Assembly (NCBI GenBank): GCA_043424675.1
Contig: JBHWPB010000075.1
Span: 1 to 64,000 of the forward strand
DNA length: 64,000 nt
Reading direction: 5' to 3'
Source: JBHWPB01 sp043424675
Lineage (GTDB): Bacteria; Bacillota; Bacilli; Lactobacillales; Carnobacteriaceae_A
The translations under genes were made by a program, and so were the position numbers. How positions within the stretch are numbered: position 1 is the stretch's first letter; each line of letters opens with the position of its first letter. The notes below the pieces were generated by a model. That model made no database searches and had not been told where the DNA came from. It saw only the letters and a list, made by a program, of their open reading frames with translations. Shown piece by piece: positions 38,455 through 45,944 of the stretch.

Positions 38455-39201
38455 ATGACCAAACCTTTTATCGGAGTAACTTCAGGCGAGCAATATTTTT
38501 ATCAGACAGAACACTTTTCTGGTGTCCCCATGTCTTATGGATCTCAAGATATCCTCGATGCTGTGGCTAGGGCAGGAGGCTTGCCCATTATCTTTCCAAG
38601 CTTCGAACCGGAAAGTGCCAAAGCATACATCTCCAAAGTAGATGGACTTGTTTTAGGCGGCGGGTCAGATATTGATCCTTATCTTTATGGTCAAGAAGCC
38701 CGCCCTCACCTACAGCGGACGGATTACGAACGGGATATGAGAGAGGTCGCTTTATTCGAAGAAGCGGTGAAACAAAAGAAGCCTGTCCTTGCGATCTGTC
38801 GCGGGATGCAGCTTGTTAATGTTATTTTTGGAGGCACTCTCCTGCAAGATCTTTCTTATGACAAGACCCTGACTGTCGACCATCTCCATACTGTGAGCGG
38901 CATTGATCCTATTCATACTCTCTATGTCCAAGAAGACAGTCACTTCGCTTCTCTTGTCGCTGATCAAACGAGGGTCAACTCTATTCACCATCAAATCATT
39001 GACGAACTGGGAGAATCTTTGACAGCCTCTGCCCACACTGAAGATGGGGTGATCGAGGCGGTCGAACTCACCGATGATACTTATAGCGTCGTTGGCGTCC
39101 AGTACCACCCTGAACACATGGTAGCAAAAGATGAAAAACACCTTGCTGTCTACAAGGATCTGATCGAACGCGTGGAACAGAGTCAAAGGAAAGCCCTGTG
39201 A
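38455..39201 (+). CDS. Gamma-glutamyl-gamma-aminobutyrate hydrolase family protein (PuuD-like)
   Basis: This is a class I glutamine-amidotransferase-fold hydrolase of 248 aa. The nucleophile elbow is AICRGMQLVN with cysteine as nucleophile, and the His-Glu pair is in YHPEHM. The N-terminal segment PFIGVTSGEQ and VLGGGSDIDPYLYG are typical of the PuuD family (peptidase C26), which hydrolyses gamma-glutamyl-GABA in putrescine breakdown. No other putrescine genes are nearby, so the physiological substrate is open. AGAAGGATAAAGTC precedes the start. It is followed by tyrS 71 bp later. Confidence 0.85.
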   Translation: MTKPFIGVTSGEQYFYQTEHFSGVPMSYGSQDILDAVARAGGLPIIFPSFEPESAKAYISKVDGLVLGGGSDIDPYLYGQEARPHLQRTDYERDMREVALFEEAVKQKKPVLAICRGMQLVNVIFGGTLLQDLSYDKTLTVDHLHTVSGIDPIHTLYVQEDSHFASLVADQTRVNSIHHQIIDELGESLTASAHTEDGVIEAVELTDDTYSVVGVQYHPEHMVAKDEKHLAVYKDLIERVEQSQRKAL

Positions 39202-39272
39202 TATGGGTCTGTATCTCTCTCAAGAATTAGTATATAATGAACAGTAACCACAACTTATTCAAGGAGGATTTT

Positions 39273-40538
39273 ATGTCAATTTTAGAAGAATTAGAATGGC
39301 GTGGCGCCATCAACCAACAGACCGATGCAGAGGGCTTGGCAGAATATTTAGAAGACAACCACATCGCTCTTTACTGTGGCGTGGATCCCACTGCTGACAG
39401 TCTACATATCGGCCACCTCATTCCTTACATGGTCTTAAAAAGATTTCAGATGGTCGGTCACAAGCCGATTATCTTGATCGGAGGAGGTACGGCTACAATT
39501 GGAGATCCCAGCGGACGGAACTCTGAAAGAGAGCTCCAGGACTTAGATACTATTGAAGAGAATGCCGAAGCAATTTCGAAGCAGATGGAGCATTTGTTCG
39601 ATGCCAACTCTGAAAATGGAATTAAAATGGTCAACAACTATGACTGGCTTCACAAGATAACTTTCTTGGAGTTCTTAAGAGATTTTGGAAAAGACTTTAA
39701 TGTCAACACCATGCTAACAAAAGAGTCGGTCCAGTCTCGCTTAGAACACGGAATTTCTTTTACAGAGTTTACGTACCAAATCATTCAATCTATCGATTTC
39801 CTTTACTTGTACAGAAATGAAGAGGTCCATCTCCAGGTCGGTGGTGCAGATCAGTGGGGAAATATCACGGCAGGGTTAGAGCTCATCCGTAAAAAGGAAG
39901 GCGCAGACGCGAAGGCTTTCGGCCTCACTATTCCTCTCCTCACCAAAGCGGACGGGACAAAATTTGGAAAAACAGCCGGCGGTGCAATCTGGCTGGACCG
40001 CGAAAAAACAAGCCCTTATGAATTCTATCAGTTCTGGCTCAACCAAGATGATGCTGACGTTATCAAATACTTGAAGTACTTCAGCTTCTTATCTAGAGAA
40101 GAAATAAACGAACTTGCTGAAAAAGTTGATAAAGAGCCACACAAACGTGAAGCGCAACGTACTTTAGCTGAAGAAATGACAACTTTCGTGCACAGCGAAG
40201 AAGATTTAGAAGAAGCACAACGAATCAGCGAGGCTCTCTTCTCAGGAGACGTCAAAGACCTGACTGGTCATGAGATCGAGAATGCTTTCAGTGGCTTGCC
40301 AGTCATCAGAGCGAAAAAACAAGATTATGAACTTGTTCCTTTCCTCGTGGATGTCGCTGAAGTGGTGAGCTCTCGCCGTCAAGCTCGTGAAGATGTCAAA
40401 AATGGAGCCATCTATATCAAAGGAGAACGTATCCAAGATAGCGACTACACGATTACTGAAGAAGACACCTATGATAATCGCTACATCCTGGTTCGCCGCG
40501 GTAAAAGAAAATATTTTTTAGTAGAGTTAGAAAACTAA
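39273..40538 (+). CDS. tyrS: Tyrosyl-tRNA synthetase
   Basis: TyrS charges tRNA-Tyr. Class I motifs are HIGHL (in SLHIGHLIPY, about residue 46) and KFGKT (about residue 230), and a C-terminal S4 RNA-binding domain follows (SSRRQAREDVKNGAIYI). The length of 421 aa is standard. The frame opens at 39237, but AAGGAGGATTTT directly precedes the ATG at 39273, giving MSILEELEWRG. A TATAAT hexamer lies at 39233-39238 with no clear -35. Unlike many Firmicutes tyrS genes, there is no room for a T-box leader in the 71-bp gap. Confidence 0.96.
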   Translation: MSILEELEWRGAINQQTDAEGLAEYLEDNHIALYCGVDPTADSLHIGHLIPYMVLKRFQMVGHKPIILIGGGTATIGDPSGRNSERELQDLDTIEENAEAISKQMEHLFDANSENGIKMVNNYDWLHKITFLEFLRDFGKDFNVNTMLTKESVQSRLEHGISFTEFTYQIIQSIDFLYLYRNEEVHLQVGGADQWGNITAGLELIRKKEGADAKAFGLTIPLLTKADGTKFGKTAGGAIWLDREKTSPYEFYQFWLNQDDADVIKYLKYFSFLSREEINELAEKVDKEPHKREAQRTLAEEMTTFVHSEEDLEEAQRISEALFSGDVKDLTGHEIENAFSGLPVIRAKKQDYELVPFLVDVAEVVSSRRQAREDVKNGAIYIKGERIQDSDYTITEEDTYDNRYILVRRGKRKYFLVELEN

Positions 40539-40544
40539 AACTTA

Positions 40545-40577
40545 AAAAGGAGCCTATTTCAACAATAGGCTCCTTTT
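40545..40577. terminator. Bidirectional terminator between tyrS and the convergent gene
   Basis: AAAAGGAGCCTATT-TCAAC-AATAGGCTCCTTTT, a perfect stem with A and T ends, placed 7 bp after tyrS and 18 bp below the minus-strand gene. Confidence 0.9.
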
Positions 40578-40595
40578 GCTATTTAATGTATAGAA

Positions 40596-41654
40596 TTAAA
40601 ACAATTCGTCTTCGCTATGTTCCCACTCTTCGCTGAATGTAGAGAACTCTTCTAGTTTTGCTTCAACGTAAGAAGCTTCTTCTTTACGGTCAAGCTCAAC
40701 ATCTAAATCGAGCGCTAATTTTTCCAGATAGGCATGGAGCCATTTGGAATAATCACCCGCTACTACAACCTGTTCAGGTCGTTCTTTTTCTTTTAAAATA
40801 GTTTCTATGAACAACTTTTGTATGAATTCAGGATTTGTAATCTGAGCAATATCCACGCTTAAAATCGCCTCTTCCGTAGCAGATGCGATCATATAAGTAA
40901 CGACAAGATAAGGACGTTCTGTAAACTCGTCCTGAATCGGCTGCGGTACAGCTTGTACGGCTACTTCCCAAATTACTGGAGCCTGAGGAAGCTGATTGAC
41001 CCTTAAGATATCCAACTTTTCTATATAATTGGGAATCCGTCCAAAGATGAGCTCGCTCATTCCCCTGTCTATACCAGAAGGCAGTTTTTCGAATGCTTCT
41101 ACGTAACTGTCATCTTCGCGATAAGTTCTCACAAAAGCTTCTGTCGCTAGCTTTGTCACTTCATTTTCTTGGTAACCTCTGCCTATAAAATCTGTGACGG
41201 TATCGATAAATTTATCTAGAACTGCTGTTAATTGTCGCATCTTTCCTTCTTCATCTGCTGTATCTACAGTATAGCCAGGCGTAAAGTCGAGAATAATCGG
41301 CCACGCTTTCTTGCCGCGAAAAGTAATCTGACTCTCTTTTACTCGGTTGTAGTCTTTTTTCGATAAATCTTCACGATTTTCAAAAGCAATCATCAGCATA
41401 TCTTGACCGATCGCTTGCAGGTGTGTTCCATCGGTATCCATTAGCCAATCATTCAGTAAGGCGAGAGCTTCATTATCCTTGAAAACGAAAAAACCATATT
41501 CATCCTGGCCCATTCCTATCGTTGAAATATAAAAGGGGTCTCTCCGACCCGGAAGTCCCACACCGATTAAATGATACTCCGAAAGAAAATCCCATATTTT
41601 CATACCATACAATTCTTTAATTTTGGAAAATAATTCAGTTTCAATCTTACTCAT
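40596..41654 (-). CDS. Uncharacterised protein coupled to thioesterase
   Basis: This is a 352-aa protein I cannot assign to a family with confidence. It has no signal peptide, membrane segment or obvious catalytic motif. It appears to have two domains: an N-terminal alpha/beta part (residues 1-110, with LIGVGLPGRRDPFYISTIG split in two strands) and a C-terminal part (about 210-335) with hydrophobic strands such as PYLVVTYMIAS and a helix-strand module ending in LEKLALDLDVEL. The start ATG overlaps the thioesterase stop by 8 bp, so translation is coupled. The upstream extension to 41705 lies inside that gene and is rejected. The ORF is clearly real; the function is unknown. Confidence 0.7.
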   Translation of the reverse strand: MSKIETELFSKIKELYGMKIWDFLSEYHLIGVGLPGRRDPFYISTIGMGQDEYGFFVFKDNEALALLNDWLMDTDGTHLQAIGQDMLMIAFENREDLSKKDYNRVKESQITFRGKKAWPIILDFTPGYTVDTADEEGKMRQLTAVLDKFIDTVTDFIGRGYQENEVTKLATEAFVRTYREDDSYVEAFEKLPSGIDRGMSELIFGRIPNYIEKLDILRVNQLPQAPVIWEVAVQAVPQPIQDEFTERPYLVVTYMIASATEEAILSVDIAQITNPEFIQKLFIETILKEKERPEQVVVAGDYSKWLHAYLEKLALDLDVELDRKEEASYVEAKLEEFSTFSEEWEHSEDELF

Positions 41655-42093
41655 TTTGTTCGTTTCCCTCTTCATCTTCTGAAAATAATGGCATGAGTTT
41701 TGCATAAAACTCAGGGTGAGTTTTCTTTAACCGTAAGGGACGCATATCTTGGTCTAAAATGGCATGAGTTGAAACCCCTGTGGCACGTAATTCATCAGTT
41801 TCGCTGTCTCGCACCTCATATTCTACTTTAAAGCGGACGCCGGAAAAATCGCGGTATCTGTGGTAAACTTCTACTTCTTCTCCATATTTACAAGCTGATT
41901 TATAGTCTGCATACATAGTAAGGACGGGAATTAAAATATTCTCTTCTTCCATTTTATCGTATCCAAAACCGATCTGTTCCGTACCGTCTGTACGGGCTTC
42001 TTCAAACCATTTGATATAGTTAGAGTGATGAACGATCCCCATCTGGTCTGTCTCATGGTATTGAATTTTTCGTTTATACGATTTATTTATCAT
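41647..42093 (-). CDS. Acyl-CoA thioesterase, 4HBT/YbgC type
   Basis: This is a hot-dog-fold thioesterase of 148 aa. The family active-site segment is YHETDQMGIVHHSNYIKWFEEAR, broken here as ETDQMGIVHHSNY plus KWFEEAR, with the catalytic aspartate in TDQMG. Such enzymes hydrolyse short-chain or aromatic acyl-CoAs. AAGGGA lies six bases before the ATG. It is divergent from the CofE-like gene and translationally coupled to the uncharacterised protein downstream, which suggests a shared but unknown role. Confidence 0.88.
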   Translation of the reverse strand: MINKSYKRKIQYHETDQMGIVHHSNYIKWFEEARTDGTEQIGFGYDKMEEENILIPVLTMYADYKSACKYGEEVEVYHRYRDFSGVRFKVEYEVRDSETDELRATGVSTHAILDQDMRPLRLKKTHPEFYAKLMPLFSEDEEGNEQNE

Positions 42094-42210
42094 AAAAATC
42101 CCTTGCTTTCTTTTATTGGTATTGGGGTCGGCCCAAAATTCGTTGTATCTATTTTGCCATTTTTTGCTATAATAGTAAATGCGAAAGTGTTCACTCAGAG
42201 GAGAGATTAA

Positions 42211-43413
42211 ATGAAACGAGCAGTAGGTACAGTGGTCAGAGGCCTTCGTGGCCCGATTGTCAATGAAGGCGACGATATTGTTGAAATCGTTGTCGAAACT
42301 GTCTTAAATGCAGCAGAAATTGAAGGATATTCTATACAAAACCGGGATGTTGTTTCCATTACAGAATCGATTGTCGCAAGAGCACAAGGTGACTTTGCTA
42401 CAATTGACGATATTGCAGCAGATGTTCAGAATAAATATGGCAGTGGAACAATAGGCGTCGTTTTCCCTATCCTCAGCCGTAATCGCTTTTACCAAAACTT
42501 GAAGGGAATCGCGCGAGCAATGGATGAGGTCATCGTCCAACTCAGCTATCCCACTGATGAAGTGGGGAACGCTTTGGTGAGCCGAGATGCCCTGGAGGAA
42601 AATAATATCAATCCATGGACCGATGTCTTAACTGAAGAAGAATTTTTCAGCTATTTCGGAAGTACTGAACATATCTTTACTGGCGTTGATTACGTAGACT
42701 TATACCGTCAAGTCATAGAAGACGAAGGCGCCAAGGCAACGATTATCTTTGCTAACCAGCCTGAAGCGATTCTCGACTATACTGACGCCGTGTTGGCAGG
42801 TGACATACACGATCGTCAACGAACCAAGCGCAAGCTAAAAGAAGAGGGGGCCAAGCTTGTTTTAGGTCTCGATGACATTTTGACAGAATCTCTCAATGGC
42901 AGCGGCTTTAATGAAGAATATGGTCTTTTAGGTGCGAACCTCGCTTCTGAAGAAAAGGTTAAGCTGTTTCCATCCAACCCTCAGCCGGTGGTTGATAACA
43001 TCCAAAATCGTCTGAAAGAAGAGACTGGAAAAATAGTAGAAGTCATGGTCTTTGGAGATGGAGCGTTCAATGATCCGAGCGGAGATATCTGGGAGCTGGC
43101 AGACCCCGTGGTTGCTCCAGCTTACACGAAGGGACTAGAAGGTACCCCGAGCGAAGTCAAGTTGAAATATCTCGCTGATGATACCTTTGAAGAGCTTGAA
43201 GGCGAAGAACTTGAACAAGCTATCACAGAATTCGTCAGAGACCAAGACAGCCATCCTGAAAAAGAAGGCGCAGAAGCAGCTTCTCTTGGAACCACGCCTA
43301 GACGGATAACAGATTTAATCGGATCCCTATCCGATTTAACCAGTGGGAGCGGGGACAAGGGCACTCCTTTTGTTTATATCCAAGGATATTTTGACAATAT
43401 TTCAGATAATTAA
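42211..43413 (+). CDS. Coenzyme F420-0:L-glutamate ligase (CofE)-like protein
   Basis: The 400-aa sequence resembles the CofE family: an N-terminal basic patch (MKRAVGTVVRGLRGPIVNEGDDI), VSITESIVARAQG, and the mid-protein stretch MVFGDGAFNDPSGDIWELADP, which carries acidic metal/GTP-binding residues. True CofE adds glutamates to coenzyme F420, which Firmicutes of this type are not known to make, so this paralogue probably ligates amino acids to something else. It has an acidic insertion (EELEGEELEQA) near residue 330. GAGGAGAGATTAA precedes the ATG. It stands alone and is divergent from the thioesterase pair, with a terminator behind it. Confidence 0.7.
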   Translation: MKRAVGTVVRGLRGPIVNEGDDIVEIVVETVLNAAEIEGYSIQNRDVVSITESIVARAQGDFATIDDIAADVQNKYGSGTIGVVFPILSRNRFYQNLKGIARAMDEVIVQLSYPTDEVGNALVSRDALEENNINPWTDVLTEEEFFSYFGSTEHIFTGVDYVDLYRQVIEDEGAKATIIFANQPEAILDYTDAVLAGDIHDRQRTKRKLKEEGAKLVLGLDDILTESLNGSGFNEEYGLLGANLASEEKVKLFPSNPQPVVDNIQNRLKEETGKIVEVMVFGDGAFNDPSGDIWELADPVVAPAYTKGLEGTPSEVKLKYLADDTFEELEGEELEQAITEFVRDQDSHPEKEGAEAASLGTTPRRITDLIGSLSDLTSGSGDKGTPFVYIQGYFDNISDN

Positions 43414-43452
43414 AAAGCAATAGTTAACCACTAATTGAATAAAGACAGACAG

Positions 43453-43499
43453 AACAGCGCTATAGATTGGAGTTTATTCTACTGTATAGCGCTGTTTTT
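43453..43499. terminator. Terminator between CofE-like and methyltransferase genes
   Basis: AACAGCGCTATA...TATAGCGCTGTT with a 20-base loop and T run on the plus strand; it can serve the plus-strand gene and possibly the convergent methyltransferase. Confidence 0.75.
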
Positions 43500-43516
43500 G
43501 ATTATTTGTTTTAACT

Positions 43517-44125
43517 TTAAGAGTATTGACCGGGATCAAATCGGTAGATCACAAAACTGTCACGGTCAGAGCGATACCATGGGAGTTCCACCCTTTGATA
43601 AAATTCCAGTGGTGTTTCTCTATCGAGAATAGACAGGACTTCTTGAGATGGATAATACAAGATAATATCTAACTCACGCGGGTGATCGATGAGTGATTTA
43701 ACAATATTAGTTAAAACCTGGATAAAAATAGATAAAGAAAAAGGGTTGAAAAGATAAAAAATATTATCTTTTGAGCGAATTGTGTATTCTTCTGCTTTTT
43801 CTTGAACTAATTCAATATGGGCCTTCGGGTATTTTTCTAGGTAGCTTTTTTTATTTTCCTCAAGATGATTAAAGGTAATAGGATGTAATTCGATTCCAGT
43901 GACATCGATGTTTAAGAAATGATTGACGTAAAATAACACTCGTCCCTTCCCACATCCCACATCTACAAAATGGCTGTTTTCTAAAATTGCATAGTTTCGA
44001 AACAACTCGTCTAACTCTCGATAACCAGTCGGCTCGCTCTTATAATAGTTATCCCGTTGTCCTGATTCCCAGTCGATATGTCCTTCAGTCTTTATATTTA
44101 ATAAATCATCGTATTTATTTTTCAC
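43517..44125 (-). CDS. Class I SAM-dependent methyltransferase
   Basis: This is a 202-aa protein with the SAM-binding motif I FVDVGCGKGRVL (about residues 52-63) and motif II IDVTGIELHPITF, the standard Rossmann-like methyltransferase order. The N-terminal segment SEPTGYRELDELFRN precedes motif I, as in small-molecule or DOT1-like class I enzymes. The substrate is unknown. It starts with GTG, eight bases after AAGGAGAGG. It is flanked by the CofE-like gene (convergent) and by the gene-free interval with DnaA boxes. Its codon use looks somewhat more AT-rich than its neighbours, a visual impression only. Confidence 0.75.
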   Translation of the reverse strand: MKNKYDDLLNIKTEGHIDWESGQRDNYYKSEPTGYRELDELFRNYAILENSHFVDVGCGKGRVLFYVNHFLNIDVTGIELHPITFNHLEENKKSYLEKYPKAHIELVQEKAEEYTIRSKDNIFYLFNPFSLSIFIQVLTNIVKSLIDHPRELDIILYYPSQEVLSILDRETPLEFYQRVELPWYRSDRDSFVIYRFDPGQYS

Positions 44126-44303
44126 GACCAGCCTCTCCTTACCCTCATCCCCTGGTTTGTATTTTCATCGTAAAGCTTTATTGGTCCCATCATATCTTAG
44201 CTGACTCCGATTTACCCGTATTTTCATCCCTAGCTTTCTCCCAGGAGGCATTGATCACGTCCAAACGCCTTCCTTAGTATCAAATCACTCATTTTCTTTA
44301 AAG
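44126..44303. other. Gene-free interval, left part
   Basis: This is the first part of a 520-bp interval between the methyltransferase and htrA. I see no ORF with a ribosome site and no RNA gene. The remainder contains the DnaA-box cluster, a hairpin and the htrA terminator. Confidence 0.5.
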
Positions 44304-44460
44304 TTATCCACATCTTCGGGCGAGTAAGACATTATTTTTTATACTGAACCACTGTCATACCAACGCTTTGAGGGCGGTTACTATGTTATCCACAGCTGAA
44401 TCGAATGTATGTGGACAAGTGTCCTCACTGTAAGCCGTTTCATCCACAGCTTGTGGATAA
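44304..44460. other. Cluster of five DnaA-box-like 9-mers
   Basis: Three perfect TTATCCACA boxes occur at 44304-44312 (+), 44386-44394 (+) and 44452-44460 (-), with one-mismatch boxes TTGTCCACA at 44410-44418 (-) and TCATCCACA at 44440-44448 (+). The last two in the row form a palindrome ATCCACA-GCT-TGTGGAT. Five such sites within 157 bp of non-coding DNA is far above chance. No dnaA gene is in the window. It may be an origin, a titration site such as the DnaA-box clusters of B. subtilis, or a relic. Confidence 0.75.
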
Positions 44461-44507
44461 CTTTCTTTAATTGCCTCTCCGTTTTACCTCAATCGCCCGT
44501 GAGAATT

Positions 44508-44527
44508 CTCGGTACTTCAGTGCCGAG
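44508..44527. repeat. Strong hairpin beside the DnaA-box cluster
   Basis: CTCGGTAC-TTCA-GTGCCGAG forms eight pairs (one G-T) with a tetraloop. It has no T run on either strand, so it is not an obvious terminator. It is immediately preceded by the palindrome GAGAATTCTC (44501-44510), which overlaps its left arm. Confidence 0.5.
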
Positions 44528-44585
44528 TAGTTCCTTTTAGCCTACCTTTACTAGAGGATTTTTCACTTTACTTTTCTTGATGAAG

Positions 44586-44622
44586 CTAAAAAGCGTGTAA
44601 TCTTTCTAGGACTACACGCTTC
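44586..44622 (-). terminator. Terminator of htrA
   Basis: AAGCGTGTA...TACACGCTT on the minus strand with a 15-base loop, then TTTAGC. It lies 26 bp below the htrA stop. Confidence 0.8.
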
Positions 44623-44647
44623 ATTCAAAAAGCTTCCATTCCTCCTA

Positions 44648-45853
44648 TCAGAAAGAACGCGCTTCTGCCGGTTGCATTGTTACTTCGACTGTCATAAGTT
44701 CTCCGTCTCTATAAAGTTCTATCTCAGCTGTTTCACTGACAGAAGTACTGTAGATATGTTGACGCAACTGAGTTGTATTTCTAACAGGGTCGCCGTTATA
44801 GCCTACGATGGTATCACCGGTCTGTATTCCCGCTGTGTCTGCTGCTGATCCTGTCTGAACATCGACCACAACGACACCTTCTGTTACATCTTCGGGGAGA
44901 TTTAACTCGCTCGCTCTCTGTTCGGACGAGAAGTAAGATAAATCAATTTGTGTAATCCCTAGGAATGGTCGCACCACTTCTCCTCTTTCTTCTAACTGGT
45001 TCACGATATTGACAACTTCGTTACTTGGAATAGAAAAGCCCATCCCTTCGACCGATGAAGAAGAGATTTTCATCGAGTTGATGCCGACAACCTGCCCAGC
45101 AATATTGACCAGCGCTCCTCCAGAGTTCCCTGGGTTGATGGCAGCATCTGTTTGAATCGCCGTTGTTTCCCAGTCCACCTGGCCGTCTCCATCGATGTCT
45201 ACCGGCACTTGGCGGTCCTTGGCAGATATAATACCTGAAGTCACACTTGAAGCAAATTCAGTTCCTAGAGGGGAGCCTATCGCGATGGCAGGTTCTCCGA
45301 CGGTAAGGTTATCCGAATCGCCGAATTCAGCTACTTGAGTGACATTCTCTGCATCTATTGTTAAGACCGCTAAATCTGTCCATTGATCTGCTCCTATGAG
45401 TTCAGCTTCTACTTGAGTACCATCTTTTAAGAGAATATTGATAGCATCTGAGCCAGCAACCACATGATTATTGGTTACAAGATAAGCAGTGCCTCCTTCT
45501 ACTTTATATAGGACACCGCTTCCTGTTCCTGCTTGCGTTAACGCGTCTTCTGACTGTTCAGGAGTCTCTGAAAAGAAATAATTTCCATAAGTACCTAAAT
45601 CCAGCTCTTGCATATTGACTACAGAGACAACAGCCTCATCCACTTTATCGACTGCATCCGTTATATCAGACGAAACGTCGACGCGAATTTCGGCAGTTTG
45701 GACATTTCCTTCTCCGTCCACATTAGTAGAATCTCCTACCTGCTCGTCATTCGCAGCGGTCTCTTCTCCACTTTCCGCTGTTTCCATGCCACATCCGACC
45801 AAAGTAATACTCAACAAGGAAGTCATTAATAATTTTTTAATTGAATGATTCAT
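44648..45853 (-). CDS. htrA: HtrA/DegP-type serine protease with lipoprotein signal
   Basis: This is a surface quality-control protease. The catalytic triad is H130 (NNHVVAG), D160 (WTDLAVL) and S244 (GNSGGAL), followed by one PDZ domain (about 300-400) containing the GYNGDPVRN loop. The 401-aa N-terminus is MNHSIKKLLMTSLLSITLVG then C21, which fits a lipoprotein signal with lipobox LVGC instead of the usual uncleaved membrane anchor of Gram-positive HtrA. An acidic linker of about 30 residues follows. It is at the end of the wal operon with its own putative promoter (45906-45933). The rlmH gene that often follows htrA is absent. Confidence 0.93.
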   Translation of the reverse strand: MNHSIKKLLMTSLLSITLVGCGMETAESGEETAANDEQVGDSTNVDGEGNVQTAEIRVDVSSDITDAVDKVDEAVVSVVNMQELDLGTYGNYFFSETPEQSEDALTQAGTGSGVLYKVEGGTAYLVTNNHVVAGSDAINILLKDGTQVEAELIGADQWTDLAVLTIDAENVTQVAEFGDSDNLTVGEPAIAIGSPLGTEFASSVTSGIISAKDRQVPVDIDGDGQVDWETTAIQTDAAINPGNSGGALVNIAGQVVGINSMKISSSSVEGMGFSIPSNEVVNIVNQLEERGEVVRPFLGITQIDLSYFSSEQRASELNLPEDVTEGVVVVDVQTGSAADTAGIQTGDTIVGYNGDPVRNTTQLRQHIYSTSVSETAEIELYRDGELMTVEVTMQPAEARSF

Positions 45854-45905
45854 GCTATTCTCCTTTATCCCTTCAAAAATTACCGGCGTTCTGTAAGATA
45901 GGAAT

Positions 45906-45933
45906 ATTCTAACACAAGACAGATCATTTGTAA
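45906..45933 (-). promoter_or_regulatory. Candidate htrA promoter
   Basis: TTACAA (45928-45933) and TAGAAT (45906-45911) on the minus strand with 16-bp spacing, in the gap between walJ and htrA. Confidence 0.45.
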
Positions 45934-45944
45934 GGCTTGACCCT

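Noticed and set aside
38752..39186. 144-codon minus-strand ORF opposite the PuuD-like gene
   Set aside because: The plus-strand gene has a catalytic Cys-His-Glu set and ribosome site; the antisense frame has neither.
44126..44647. Calling this interval the chromosomal origin outright
   Set aside because: DnaA boxes are present, but dnaA/dnaN are absent and genes on both sides mostly share the minus strand, so the usual leading-strand switch is not seen. Reported as a cluster instead.
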